NCBI GenBank assembly: GCA_035718275.1
Contig: DASTHI010000025.1
Location: 1 to 64,000 of the forward strand
Length of the DNA stretch: 64,000 nucleotides
Direction: 5' to 3'
From: Pseudolabrys sp035718275
GTDB lineage: Bacteria > Pseudomonadota > Alphaproteobacteria > Rhizobiales > Xanthobacteraceae
Shown: in pieces, positions 49,585-59,276 of the stretch
How positions within the stretch are numbered: position 1 is the stretch's first letter
How the letters are laid out: each line of letters begins with the position of its first letter
The notes under the pieces: generated by a model
The model's input: only the letters and a program-made list of their open reading frames with translations
Told to the model about the DNA's origin: nothing
The model's database searches: none
Position numbers and translations under genes: made by a program

Positions 49585-51650
49585 CCAGGATCATCGTAGA
49601 CGGCAAAGAGATCGAAGTCCCGCCCGAGTACACGCTGCTGCAGGCCTGCGAGGCGGCCGGCGCGGAGATTCCGCGATTCTGTTTCCACGAGCGACTCTCG
49701 ATCGCGGGGAATTGCCGCATGTGCCTGATCGAGGTGGTCGGCATACCGAAACCGCAGGCCTCGTGCGCCATGTGCGTGAAGGACCTCCCGCCGAACAAGG
49801 ATGGTTCGCCGAAAATTCTCAATACCAAGACGCCGATGGTGAAGAAGGCGCGGGAAGGGGTGATGGAGTTCCTGTTGATCAACCACCCGCTGGATTGCCC
49901 GATCTGCGACCAGGGCGGCGAATGCGATCTGCAGGACCAGGCAATGGCTTACGGCGTTGATGCCAGCCGTTACCAAGAAAACAAGCGCGCGGTCGAGGAC
50001 AAATACATCGGTCCGCTGGTCAAGACGATCATGACGCGTTGCATCCACTGCACGCGCTGCATCCGGTTTTCGACCGAAGTGGCCGGAGTGCCAGAGCTTG
50101 GGGCGATCGGCCGCGGCGAGGATATGGAGATCACGACATATCTCGAACATGCAATGACGTCCGAGTTACAGAGCAATGTTGTCGACCTTTGTCCCGTCGG
50201 CGCGCTCACCTCAAAGCCTTATGCCTTCACGGCGCGGCCATGGGAGCTGGGCAAGACCGAGTCCATCGATGTGATGGATGCGGTCGGCTCGGCGATACGC
50301 ATCGACACACGCGGTCGCGAGGTTATGCGGATCCTGCCGCGGACCAACGATGAAATCAACGAGGAATGGATTTCGGATAAGACGCGTCACGTGGTCGACG
50401 GCTTGCGCACGCAACGGCTGGATCAGCCGTATGTGCGCGTTGGAGGGCGTCTGCGTCCGGCCTCATGGACGGAAGCTTTCGCGACGATTGCTGCTCGGGT
50501 GAAGGCGAACGGGGCTCGGCGTATCGGAGCGATTGTAGGGGACTTGGCCGGCGCGGAAGAGATGTTTGCTCTGAAGGATCTGATTGGGCGTCTCGGCAGC
50601 GCGAATCTCGATGCCCGCCAGGATGCTTCGGCGATTAATCCCAAATGGGGCCGCGCGACGTACCTGTTCAACGCCACGATCGCTGGAATCGAACAGGCGG
50701 ATGCGCTCCTGATTATCGGGTCCAACCCCCGCCGGGAAGCCGCGGTCCTCAATGCGCGGATCCGCAAACGCTGGCGAGCCGGCCGATTTCCGATTGGCGT
50801 CATCGGCGAGAAGGCGGATCTGACTTATGATTATGAGTACCTGGGAGCCGGACCCGAATCCCTCACGGCGATTGGCGGCTCGAATTTCAGTCAGATCCTC
50901 AAGGACGCGGAACGACCGCTTGTCCTGCTCGGGTCAGGGGCCCTTGCGCGCAAGGATGGAGCGGCGATTGCGTCATTGGCGGCGGCGATTGCCGTCGAAC
51001 ATGGCGCAATGAGAGATGGGTGGAACGGATTTTCAGTTCTGCATGGCGCAGCCTCACGCGTAGCGGCACTTGATCTTGCACTCGTACCTGGAGCTAACGG
51101 GCTCGATGCGGCAGAGATGGCCGCAGGCGGAGTCGACGTGCTGTTTCTGCTGGGTGCGGACGAGATCGAGATTCAGCCCGGCCCCTTCGTGGTCTATATC
51201 GGGACGCATGGCGACCGGGGCGCCCACCGCGCTGACGTCATTCTTCCCGGCGCGGCATATCCGGAGAAATCCGCCATCTACGTCAATACGGAGGGGCGCC
51301 CGCAAATGGCGGCTCGTGCAGCGTTTCCACCAGGGGATGCGCGTGAGGACTGGGCGATCCTGCGCGCCTTGTCGGATGCACTCGGGCACAAGCTCCAATA
51401 CGATTCCCTAGCCGGCCTGCGGCAGGCGATGTTTGTGGCACATCCGCATCTTGCGCGAATCGGACAGATCGAACCCGCCGATCCGTCTGCGATCAAGAAG
51501 CTTGCGAAGATTGGCGGTGCAACCGAAAAGAATCCGCTGCAATCTTGGGTCGGCGACTTCTATCTCACAAATCCGATTGCCCGCGCGTCCGCTATCATGG
51601 CCGAGTGTTCCGCCCTCGCGCATGCAGCGGCTCGGACCGCGGCGGAGTAA
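49581..51650 (+). CDS. nuoG: NADH-quinone oxidoreductase subunit G
   Basis: A 689-residue subunit (75 kDa) that carries several iron-sulfur clusters. The N-terminal ferredoxin-like part has the [2Fe-2S] Cys (ACEAAGAEIPRFCFHERLSIAGNCRMCLIE), then DCPICDQGGECDLQDQAM and RCIHCTRCIRF. The C-terminal molybdopterin-oxidoreductase-like part is inactive in this family. The ATG overlaps the DUF3291 stop (ATGA). It is 4 bases from nuoH. Confidence 0.97.
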   Translation: MTRIIVDGKEIEVPPEYTLLQACEAAGAEIPRFCFHERLSIAGNCRMCLIEVVGIPKPQASCAMCVKDLPPNKDGSPKILNTKTPMVKKAREGVMEFLLINHPLDCPICDQGGECDLQDQAMAYGVDASRYQENKRAVEDKYIGPLVKTIMTRCIHCTRCIRFSTEVAGVPELGAIGRGEDMEITTYLEHAMTSELQSNVVDLCPVGALTSKPYAFTARPWELGKTESIDVMDAVGSAIRIDTRGREVMRILPRTNDEINEEWISDKTRHVVDGLRTQRLDQPYVRVGGRLRPASWTEAFATIAARVKANGARRIGAIVGDLAGAEEMFALKDLIGRLGSANLDARQDASAINPKWGRATYLFNATIAGIEQADALLIIGSNPRREAAVLNARIRKRWRAGRFPIGVIGEKADLTYDYEYLGAGPESLTAIGGSNFSQILKDAERPLVLLGSGALARKDGAAIASLAAAIAVEHGAMRDGWNGFSVLHGAASRVAALDLALVPGANGLDAAEMAAGGVDVLFLLGADEIEIQPGPFVVYIGTHGDRGAHRADVILPGAAYPEKSAIYVNTEGRPQMAARAAFPPGDAREDWAILRALSDALGHKLQYDSLAGLRQAMFVAHPHLARIGQIEPADPSAIKKLAKIGGATEKNPLQSWVGDFYLTNPIARASAIMAECSALAHAAARTAAE

Positions 51651-51654
51651 CGGC

Positions 51655-52683
51655 ATGGACTTCTTCTGGGCCTATGTTTGGCCGCTCATCATCATCGTCG
51701 CCCAGTCGATAGTGCTGCTGGTAATTCTTTTGATCGCCATCGCCTACATCCTTCTGGCAGACCGAAAAATCTGGGCTGCGGTACAGATAAGGCGCGGTCC
51801 GAACGTGGTCGGTCCCTGGGGATTGCTACAGTCTTTCGCGGACCTGCTGAAATTCGTGCTCAAGGAGCCGGTGATCCCGTCCGGCTCGAACAAGGGCGTG
51901 TTTCTGCTCGCTCCGCTCGTGACCTGCGTCTTGGCCCTCGCGGCGTGGGCAGTCATTCCGGTCAATGCGAACTGGGTGATCGCGAATATCAATGTCGGTG
52001 TGCTGTACATTTTCGCGATCTCCTCGCTGATGGTGTACGGCGTGATCATGGCGGGATGGGCATCGAATTCGAAATATCCATTTCTTGCCGCGCTGCGTTC
52101 CGCGGCGCAAATGGTGTCCTACGAAGTCTCGATAGGGTTCGTGATCATCACGGTGCTGCTTTGTGCGGGGTCGCTCAATCTGTCCGCGATCGTGAACGCC
52201 CAGGACGGCCCTTATGGCCTGTTGAACTGGTACTGGCTGCCGCTTTTTCCGATGTTCATCGTCTTCTTCATTTCGTCGCTGGCGGAAACCAATAGACCTC
52301 CCTTCGATCTGGTCGAAGCGGAATCCGAACTCGTTGCCGGCTTCATGGTCGAATACGGATCGACGCCATATATGATGTTCATGCTCGGCGAATACGTGGC
52401 CATCGCAACGATGTGCGCCATGGCAACCATTTTGTTTCTCGGTGGGTGGCTCCCGCCAATCCCGTACGCGCCGTTTACATGGATTCCCGGTGTAGTCTGG
52501 TTCACGCTGAAGGCGCTGTTCATGTTTTTCCTGTTTGCGATGGCTAAGGCGATCGTTCCGCGCTATCGCTACGACCAATTGATGCGGCTGGGATGGAAGG
52601 TATTTCTGCCGCTGTCGCTCGCAATGGTGGCAATCGTTGCCGCGGTCATTCAATACGGGGCACTGGCGGGCACGGTGAGGTGA
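51655..52683 (+). CDS. nuoH: NADH-quinone oxidoreductase subunit H
   Basis: A 342-residue membrane subunit with eight spans, forming the channel to the quinone site: ADRKIWAAVQIRRGPNVVGPWGLLQSFADLLKFVLKEPVIPSGSNK and the loop AETNRPPFDLVEAESELVAGFMVEY are near invariant. The ATG at 51655 matches the family start MDFFWAYVWPLIII. Five bases separate it from nuoI. Confidence 0.98.
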   Translation: MDFFWAYVWPLIIIVAQSIVLLVILLIAIAYILLADRKIWAAVQIRRGPNVVGPWGLLQSFADLLKFVLKEPVIPSGSNKGVFLLAPLVTCVLALAAWAVIPVNANWVIANINVGVLYIFAISSLMVYGVIMAGWASNSKYPFLAALRSAAQMVSYEVSIGFVIITVLLCAGSLNLSAIVNAQDGPYGLLNWYWLPLFPMFIVFFISSLAETNRPPFDLVEAESELVAGFMVEYGSTPYMMFMLGEYVAIATMCAMATILFLGGWLPPIPYAPFTWIPGVVWFTLKALFMFFLFAMAKAIVPRYRYDQLMRLGWKVFLPLSLAMVAIVAAVIQYGALAGTVR

Positions 52684-52688
52684 GTTAG

Positions 52689-53177
52689 ATGAGACTCGAT
52701 CGCGCAGCCAAGAGTTTGTTTCTGAAGGAGTTCGTGGTCGGCTTGGTGCTTGGCATGCGCTATTTCTTCAAGCCGAAGGCGACGATCAACTATCCTTTCG
52801 AGAAAAACCCGATTTCACCGCGTTTCCGCGGCGAACACGCCTTGCGGCGATATCCCAACGGGGAAGAGCGGTGCATCGCCTGCAAACTTTGCGAAGCCGT
52901 GTGTCCTGCCCAGGCCATTACGATCGAAGCTGGTCCCCGCCGAAATGACGGGACACGCCGCACGACACGCTACGACATCGATATGGTCAAGTGCATCTAT
53001 TGCGGACTCTGCCAGGAAGCCTGTCCGGTCGATGCCATCGTGGAGGGTCCCAATTTCGAGTTCGCCACGGAGACGCGAGAAGAACTCTATTACGACAAGG
53101 AACGCCTGCTGGCGAATGGCGATCGATGGGAGCGCGAGATCGCTAAGAACATAGCGCTCGACGCACCATACCGGTGA
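52689..53177 (+). CDS. nuoI: NADH-quinone oxidoreductase subunit I
   Basis: A 162-residue subunit (23 kDa) with two [4Fe-4S] clusters N6a and N6b, from CIACKLCEAVCP and CIYCGLCQEACP. The N-terminal MRLDRAAKSLFLKEFVVGLVLGMRYFFKPK is typical of alphaproteobacteria. It lies on the peripheral arm between NuoG and NuoB. Seven bases separate it from nuoJ. Confidence 0.98.
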   Translation: MRLDRAAKSLFLKEFVVGLVLGMRYFFKPKATINYPFEKNPISPRFRGEHALRRYPNGEERCIACKLCEAVCPAQAITIEAGPRRNDGTRRTTRYDIDMVKCIYCGLCQEACPVDAIVEGPNFEFATETREELYYDKERLLANGDRWEREIAKNIALDAPYR

Positions 53178-53184
53178 CGGCAAC

Positions 53185-53802
53185 ATGATCGCCGCTCTGT
53201 TTTTCTATCTTTTCGCAGGCATCTGCGTGGCAAGCGCCTTCATGGTGATTGCAGCGCGCAATCCTGTGCACTCTGTGCTTTATCTCATTCTTGCCTTCGT
53301 CAACGCCGCAGGTCTTTTCGTGATGATGGGGGCCGAATTTCTGGCCATGATCCTCATCGTTGTGTATGTCGGAGCGGTGGCGGTGCTGTTCCTTTTCGTC
53401 GTCATGATGCTCGATGTCGACTTTTCGGAATTCAAGCAGGGCATGCTGCAATATCTCCCCGTCGGGATGCTTATCGGCGGGATTTTTTTAGCGGAGTTGC
53501 TCTTGGTAGTTGGTGCATGGACGATCGGACCGGGCATTCCTCAGGCCATTACCACACCAATACCGGCCGATGTTTCGAACACCGAGGCGATCGGCCTAGT
53601 GCTCTACACCCGCTACATCTATTTCTTCGAAGCTGCGGGTGTCATTCTCCTGGTGGCGATGGTCGGCGCGATCATGCTCACGCTGCAGCATCGTGCCCAT
53701 GTGCGGCGTCAGAGCGTCGCCGCGCAAGTCGGTCGCACCCCTGCAACCTCGATCGAGATCGTCAAGGTGCGGTCCGGACAAGGCCTCGGGAGCAATCTAT
53801 GA
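53185..53802 (+). CDS. nuoJ: NADH-quinone oxidoreductase subunit J
   Basis: A 205-residue membrane subunit with five spans; the third, AEFLAMILIVVYVGAVAVLFLFVVMML, carries the conserved pi-bulge. The long polar C-terminus (HRAHVRRQSVAAQVGRTPATSIEIVKVRSGQG) is common in alphaproteobacteria. Its TGA overlaps the nuoK ATG (ATGA). Confidence 0.97.
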   Translation: MIAALFFYLFAGICVASAFMVIAARNPVHSVLYLILAFVNAAGLFVMMGAEFLAMILIVVYVGAVAVLFLFVVMMLDVDFSEFKQGMLQYLPVGMLIGGIFLAELLLVVGAWTIGPGIPQAITTPIPADVSNTEAIGLVLYTRYIYFFEAAGVILLVAMVGAIMLTLQHRAHVRRQSVAAQVGRTPATSIEIVKVRSGQGLGSNL

Positions 53803-54107
53803 CTGTGAGCTTGGGGCATTATCTCTCGGTGGCGGCGATCCTCTTCACCCTCGGAATTTTCGGAATCTTCCTCAATCGAAAGAATGTGATCATTATCCTG
53901 ATGTCCATCGAGTTGATCCTGCTCTCGGTGAACATCAACCTTGTCGCTTTCTCCAGCCACCTGGGCGACCTTGTCGGACAGATCTTCGCGCTCCTCGTGC
54001 TGACCGTCGCTGCCGCAGAAGCCGCTATCGGCCTCGCGATCTTGGTTGTCTTCTATCGTAATCGCGGCTCTATCGCGGTCGAAGACATCAATCTGATGAA
54101 AGGGTGA
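53799..54107 (+). CDS. nuoK: NADH-quinone oxidoreductase subunit K
   Basis: A 102-residue membrane subunit with three spans and the conserved Glu in LMSIELILLSVNINLVAFSS and in VLTVAAAEAAIGLAILV. It starts with the ATG at 53799 inside the nuoJ stop. The stop is followed by a 9-codon mini-ORF (54113-54142) before nuoL. Confidence 0.98.
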   Translation: MTVSLGHYLSVAAILFTLGIFGIFLNRKNVIIILMSIELILLSVNINLVAFSSHLGDLVGQIFALLVLTVAAAEAAIGLAILVVFYRNRGSIAVEDINLMKG

Positions 54108-54112
54108 GCGGC

Positions 54113-54142
54113 ATGCTCCGACTGGCGCAGATGGATTTTTAG
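54113..54142 (+). other. Nine-codon mini-ORF before nuoL
   Basis: ATG at 54113 to TAG at 54140-54142 encodes MLRLAQMDF. It is preceded by AGGGTGAG, a good ribosome site, whereas nuoL, whose ATG begins three bases after this stop (TAGcgcATG), has no clear ribosome site of its own. Ribosomes finishing the mini-ORF could restart on nuoL. This is a reading of spacing only. Confidence 0.35.
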
Positions 54143-54145
54143 CGC

Positions 54146-56233
54146 ATGTATCAGGCCATCGTTTTTCTTCCGCTTCTCGGTTCTATCCTCGCGGCCCTGA
54201 TTGCACTAGCGGGAGCTCGCGCGCGCTTTCCGGGGAAGGGACCCGCGCCCGAAGCGGAAAATACCGTGACTGATCGCGGCCCGCACCACCATGGCGAGCC
54301 GGTCGCGAACGGCGGCGCCGTCATTCATCCTTCGCATCACGAGGAGGAACTGCATCAACCTGCTGCCATGGGCTCGCGAGCAGCCGAATTTATCACCACG
54401 ACTTTGCTCGTGATCTCGATGATTTTGTCATGGGTCGCATTCGTGGACGTCGGGTTTGCAAGTCACGATGCACGCGTGCCAATTTTTACCTGGATGACGG
54501 CCGGTGACCTGCGTGTCGAGTGGTCCTTACGGATCGATACGCTTACGGCGGTCATGCTCGTCGTGGTGAATACCATTTCCGCCTTTGTGCATCTGTACTC
54601 CATCGGATACATGCACGAGGATCCCTATCGGCCGCGGTTTTTCGCCTACCTGTCCCTGTTCACTTTCGCCATGCTGATGTTGGTGACCGCGGACAATCTC
54701 GTCCAGCTGTATTTCGGATGGGAAGGGGTCGGTCTAGCGAGTTACCTGCTGATCGGCTTTTGGTATCACAAGCCGGAAGCCAATGCTGCAGCAATCAAGG
54801 CTTTCATCGTCAACCGCATTGGCGATTTCGGTTTCGCGCTTGGCATTTTTGCCGTCTTCATGCTCACAGGCGCGATCGATTTCGATACGGTGTTTGCGCA
54901 GGCGCCTTCGCTCTCGGGCAGGACCATAAATTTCTTCGGCTGGCAGCCGGATGCCCTGACGCTCACGTGCCTATTCCTGTTCATGGGTGCAATGGGCAAG
55001 TCGGCGCAATTCTTACTTCACACGTGGTTACCGGACGCGATGGAAGGTCCGACACCCGTTTCGGCCCTGATACATGCAGCGACGATGGTGACCGCCGGAG
55101 TTTTTATGGTGGCGCGGTTGTCGCCATTGTTCGAGCTTGCGCCCAACGCCCAAACATTCGTGACTCTGATCGGCGCCACCACCGCCTTGTTTGCGGCTAC
55201 GATCGGGCTCGTTCAGAATGACATCAAAAGAATCGTTGCTTACTCGACGTGCTCCCAGCTTGGCTACATGTTTGTCGCGATGGGTGTCGGCGCTTATTCC
55301 GTGGGAATGTTCCATTTGTTCACCCACGCGTTTTTCAAGGCGCTGCTGTTTCTGGGCGCCGGCTCGGTGATACACGCGATGCATCACGAGCAGGACATCC
55401 GTCACATGGGAGGCCTCAAGGATCGCATCCCTTACACATACATTGTCATGATTATCGGCACGCTGGCGCTGACCGGTTTCCCCCTCACGGCTGGATACTT
55501 TTCCAAGGATGCCATCATTGAATCGGCATTCGTCGGGAAAAATCCGATGTCGTTTTATGCATTCGTCTGCACCGTGGCAGCGGCGCTCCTGACGTCATTC
55601 TATTCGTGGCGTCTCATCTTCAAGACTTTCCATGGCGAACCGCACGAGCGCAAGCATTGGCGGGATGCGCGCGAAAGTCCAATGGTCATGCTCGTGCCGC
55701 TCGGCTTCCTAGCCGCAGGTTCGGTGCTGGCGGGCCTGCCGTTCAAAGAAATATTTGCCGGCCACGGCGTCGAAGGATTCTTTAGGGAATCGCTGACGTT
55801 CGCAAAGACCAACCACGTGCTCGATGATATGCACCATGTGCCCTTTCAGATCGGAATTCTTCCGACGGTCATGATGGTGCTCGGGTTCGTCATCGCTTGG
55901 CACTTCTACATTCGGCGTCCGGACGTTCCTGTCGAGCTCGCCCGCCAGCACGATGTCCTTTACCGTTTTCTGCTCAACAAGTGGTACTTTGACGAACTCT
56001 ACGATCTGATCTTTGTCCGGCCGACCAAGTGGCTGGGCCGACTATTGTGGAAGAGCGGCGACGGTTGGCTTATCGACGGCTTCGGGCCGGACGGTGTCTC
56101 GGCTCGGGTGCTTGACGTGACCCGGAACGTCATTCGCCTGCAGACCGGATATCTCTATCACTACGCGTTCGCCATGCTGATCGGCGCGGCGGCTTTCATC
56201 ACCTGGTTCATGTTTGCGCTGGGGGCCCGCTGA
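54146..56233 (+). CDS. nuoL: NADH-quinone oxidoreductase subunit L
   Basis: A 695-residue proton-pumping subunit of the membrane arm, with about 16 spans and the long lateral helix in the C-terminus. Landmarks: VQLYFGWEGVGLASYLLIGFWY, AFIVNRIGDFGFALGIF, GKSAQFLLHTWLPDAMEGPTPVSALIHAATMVTAGVF and DIKRIVAYSTCSQLGYMFVA, with the pump Lys and Glu residues. An extra polar, His-rich stretch (about residues 35-65) lies between the first spans. Its stop and the nuoM start share TGATG. Confidence 0.98.
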   Translation: MYQAIVFLPLLGSILAALIALAGARARFPGKGPAPEAENTVTDRGPHHHGEPVANGGAVIHPSHHEEELHQPAAMGSRAAEFITTTLLVISMILSWVAFVDVGFASHDARVPIFTWMTAGDLRVEWSLRIDTLTAVMLVVVNTISAFVHLYSIGYMHEDPYRPRFFAYLSLFTFAMLMLVTADNLVQLYFGWEGVGLASYLLIGFWYHKPEANAAAIKAFIVNRIGDFGFALGIFAVFMLTGAIDFDTVFAQAPSLSGRTINFFGWQPDALTLTCLFLFMGAMGKSAQFLLHTWLPDAMEGPTPVSALIHAATMVTAGVFMVARLSPLFELAPNAQTFVTLIGATTALFAATIGLVQNDIKRIVAYSTCSQLGYMFVAMGVGAYSVGMFHLFTHAFFKALLFLGAGSVIHAMHHEQDIRHMGGLKDRIPYTYIVMIIGTLALTGFPLTAGYFSKDAIIESAFVGKNPMSFYAFVCTVAAALLTSFYSWRLIFKTFHGEPHERKHWRDARESPMVMLVPLGFLAAGSVLAGLPFKEIFAGHGVEGFFRESLTFAKTNHVLDDMHHVPFQIGILPTVMMVLGFVIAWHFYIRRPDVPVELARQHDVLYRFLLNKWYFDELYDLIFVRPTKWLGRLLWKSGDGWLIDGFGPDGVSARVLDVTRNVIRLQTGYLYHYAFAMLIGAAAFITWFMFALGAR

Positions 56234-57840
56234 TGAACTGGCCAATCCTTTCGGTAGTGACATTCCTTCCGCTCCTAGGCGCAGTGCTTGTGATGCTGCT
56301 GGTCCGGGGTAACGAACGCATAGCGCGTGGCACCGCGCGCTGGATCGCGTTCTGGGCGACCTTCGTGACCTTTGCCATTTCGTTGGTCATGGTTTGGCGT
56401 TTTGATACGAGCTCACCGGAGTTTCAGTTCGTCGAGAAGTACGACTGGCTCGGCATCGCCGCCTACCATATGGGCGTCGACGGGATTTCGCTGCCGTTTG
56501 TGATCCTCACGACCGCGTTGATGCCGATCTGCATCCTGGCGAGCTGGACATCCGTTCAGACGCGCGTGAAGGAATACATGATCGCGTTTCTGGTGCTGGA
56601 AACGCTGATGATCGGCACCTTTTCTGCGCTCGACCTCGTGCTCTTCTATCTGTTCTTCGAGGGCGGGCTGATCCCGATGTTTCTCATCATCGGAATCTGG
56701 GGTGGTCCACGGCGCGTCTATGCGAGCTTTAAGTTCTTTCTCTATACGCTGCTTGGCTCGGTGCTGATGCTGCTTGCGATCATGGCAATGTACTGGGAAT
56801 CGGGGACGACCGACATAGCGGCTCTGCTTCGCCACGGATTCCCGCTCGGCCTTCAAAAATGGGCGTGGTTTGCTTTCTTCGCATCGTTTGCAGTCAAAAT
56901 GCCGATGTGGCCGGTCCACACCTGGTTGCCCGATGCGCACGTGGAGGCGCCGACCGCCGGCTCGGTCATTCTCGCTGCCATACTGCTGAAGATGGGCGGA
57001 TATGGATTCCTGCGTTTCTCGCTGCCCATGTTCCCCGCTGCGAGCCAGGAGTTCGCCCCTTTGATTTTCACGCTTTCGGTCGTGGCCATCATCTACACGT
57101 CGCTGGTCGCGCTCATGCAAGAGGATATGAAGAAGCTGATTGCGTATTCTTCCGTCGCCCATATGGGCTTCGTTACCATGGGTATATTTGCTGCCACGGC
57201 GCAGGGTGTCGCCGGCGGCATTTTTCAGATGATCTCGCATGGAATCGTGTCCGGCGCCTTGTTTCTCTGCGTCGGCGTCGTCTACGACCGCATGCACACG
57301 CGGGAAATCTCAGCGTACGGCGGCCTTGTGAACAGGATGCCGGTTTACGCATTCGTGTTCATGGTGTTCACGCTGGCCAATGTCGGTCTGCCAGGCACGT
57401 CGGGATTCGTCGGCGAATTTCTTTCACTAATCGGTACTTTCAGGGTCAGCACGCCGGTTGCGACACTTGCCACCCTTGGCGTCATTCTCTCTGCCGCCTA
57501 TGCGCTGTGGCTCTATCGCAAGATGATTTTCGGCAATTTGAGGCCATCGCTTGAAGGCATTCGTGATGTGGGATGGCGCGAGACAGTCATTTTCACGCCC
57601 CTCGTCGCATTGACAATCCTGTTTGGAGTAGTGCCAAAGCCGGTACTCGACATTTCGGCAGCCTCGGTTGCGCGTTTGCTTGAGAACTATGATCAGGCGA
57701 AGAAGACGAGAGCGGCGGCCGAGCCGCAAGGGTTGGAAATAAGTCAGGATGAGGCTCGAGCGGCCAGCATGCATGCCGATCGTGCTCTCAGATTGCCACC
57801 TGCGGGAACGGGTACGGTCACCTGGAGCGCTTCGCGATGA
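56233..57840 (+). CDS. nuoM: NADH-quinone oxidoreductase subunit M
   Basis: A 535-residue antiporter-like membrane subunit with about 14 spans: YFFFEGGLIPMFLIIGIWGG-type segment (LFYLFFEGGLIPMFLIIGIWG), MPMWPVHTWLPDAHVEAPTAGSVILAAILLKMGGYG and DMKKLIAYSSVAHMGFVTMG. It follows nuoL with a one-base overlap and overlaps nuoN by ATGA. Its C-terminal 50 residues are a charged cytoplasmic tail. Confidence 0.98.
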   Translation: MNWPILSVVTFLPLLGAVLVMLLVRGNERIARGTARWIAFWATFVTFAISLVMVWRFDTSSPEFQFVEKYDWLGIAAYHMGVDGISLPFVILTTALMPICILASWTSVQTRVKEYMIAFLVLETLMIGTFSALDLVLFYLFFEGGLIPMFLIIGIWGGPRRVYASFKFFLYTLLGSVLMLLAIMAMYWESGTTDIAALLRHGFPLGLQKWAWFAFFASFAVKMPMWPVHTWLPDAHVEAPTAGSVILAAILLKMGGYGFLRFSLPMFPAASQEFAPLIFTLSVVAIIYTSLVALMQEDMKKLIAYSSVAHMGFVTMGIFAATAQGVAGGIFQMISHGIVSGALFLCVGVVYDRMHTREISAYGGLVNRMPVYAFVFMVFTLANVGLPGTSGFVGEFLSLIGTFRVSTPVATLATLGVILSAAYALWLYRKMIFGNLRPSLEGIRDVGWRETVIFTPLVALTILFGVVPKPVLDISAASVARLLENYDQAKKTRAAAEPQGLEISQDEARAASMHADRALRLPPAGTGTVTWSASR

Positions 57841-59276
57841 ACGAAGCCCCAATGCTGCAGGACCTGATTCCCCTGACGCCGGAACTGATCCTCGCCTGCG
57901 GTGCGATGCTTATGTTGATGGTCGGAGTCATTCTTGGCGAGCGTAGCTCCGGGATCGTGAACGGCTGGTGCGTCATCATATTACTGTTGGTTGGAGTGGC
58001 ATTGAGCTGGGTGCCCGCTGGCACACACGTTCTTTTCGGCGGAAGCTTCGTTGTCGACGAATATGCGCGTTTTCTGAAGATCCTCACCCTTGTCGGTTCA
58101 GGCGGAGCTTTGCTGCTTTCCCTCGACTATCTCACGCTGGAACGACAGCAGAAGTTTGAATACGGCGCGATGTTCCTGCTCGCTACGCTCGGGATGCTCT
58201 TGCTCATCTCGGCATCCGACCTGATAGCGCTCTATTTGGGCTTTGAGCTGATGAGCCTGCCGCTATACGTCATTGCGGCCTCGAACCGGGAGCATGCGAA
58301 ATCCTCCGAAGCTGGCCTGAAATATTTCGTTTTGGGCGCCCTGTCGTCAGGCATGCTTCTCTATGGAGCTTCGCTGATCTATGGCTTCACAGGCACCGTC
58401 AATTTTGACGGCATCGCAAAAGCAGTGCAGGCGGGTGCTTCCATAGGCTTGATCTTCGGCCTCGTTTTCCTTTTCGTCGGCTTCTGCTTCAAGATTTCTG
58501 CCGTTCCGTTCCACATGTGGACACCGGATGTTTATGAGGGCGCGCCAACGCCGGTCACCGCATTTTTTGCCGCGGCACCCAAGGTCGCCGGAATAGCGAT
58601 CTTTGCGCGCGCCACTGTCGTCGCCTTTCCCGGCATCACGACGGAGTGGCAGCAGATTGTTGTATTCGTCTCCATCGCGTCGATGGCGCTGGGTAGCTTC
58701 GCGGCTATCGGTCAGCGCAACTTCAAGCGCCTGATGGCATATTCGTCCATTGGTCACATGGGCTACGCGCTGGTTGGGCTGGCTGCGGGGACGGCGGAAG
58801 GCGTGCAAGGCGTCCTCGTCTATATGAGCATCTATGTTGCGATGACGCTCGGGACGTTCGCGGTCATTCTTGCGATGCGCCGGGATGGAAAGCTCGTCGA
58901 AAACATCGGCGACCTCTCGGGACTTGCAAGCACACATCCGACGATGGCTTTCTTCCTGGGCGTGCTCCTGTTCTCGCTTGCAGGAATCCCACCGCTCGCG
59001 GGCTTTTTTGCGAAGTTCTACGTGTTTCTGGCCGCGATCAAAGCAGGGCTGTTCACGCTTGCCGTGATCGGCGTTCTGACCAGCGTGATCGGCGCATACT
59101 ATTACCTGGCTATCGTGAAAATCATGTATTTCGACGCGCCGGCCCGCGGCTTCGAGCGAATGCCCGCGCTACTGCGCGTTGTGCTCGGCGTCTCCGGCCT
59201 GGCCAATATCCTTTTCTTCGTCTATCCGGCGCCACTCCTCGGCGCAGCAACGGTGGCCGCAAAGTCGCTGTTCTGA
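57837..59276 (+). CDS. nuoN: NADH-quinone oxidoreductase subunit N
   Basis: A 479-residue antiporter-like membrane subunit, about 14 spans: LIALYLGFELMSLPLYVIAASNRE, KISAVPFHMWTPDVYEGAPTPVTAFFAAAPKVAG and NFKRLMAYSSIGHMGYALVG. The start ATG overlaps the nuoM stop; an ATG four codons later is possible. It closes the complex I genes, and birA starts directly after its stop. Confidence 0.98.
   Translation: MNEAPMLQDLIPLTPELILACGAMLMLMVGVILGERSSGIVNGWCVIILLLVGVALSWVPAGTHVLFGGSFVVDEYARFLKILTLVGSGGALLLSLDYLTLERQQKFEYGAMFLLATLGMLLLISASDLIALYLGFELMSLPLYVIAASNREHAKSSEAGLKYFVLGALSSGMLLYGASLIYGFTGTVNFDGIAKAVQAGASIGLIFGLVFLFVGFCFKISAVPFHMWTPDVYEGAPTPVTAFFAAAPKVAGIAIFARATVVAFPGITTEWQQIVVFVSIASMALGSFAAIGQRNFKRLMAYSSIGHMGYALVGLAAGTAEGVQGVLVYMSIYVAMTLGTFAVILAMRRDGKLVENIGDLSGLASTHPTMAFFLGVLLFSLAGIPPLAGFFAKFYVFLAAIKAGLFTLAVIGVLTSVIGAYYYLAIVKIMYFDAPARGFERMPALLRVVLGVSGLANILFFVYPAPLLGAATVAAKSLF

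Noticed and set aside
56413..57297. Open minus-strand frame (294 codons) inside nuoM
   Set aside because: Antisense shadow; composition is His/Arg/Gln-rich and without any recognisable domain.
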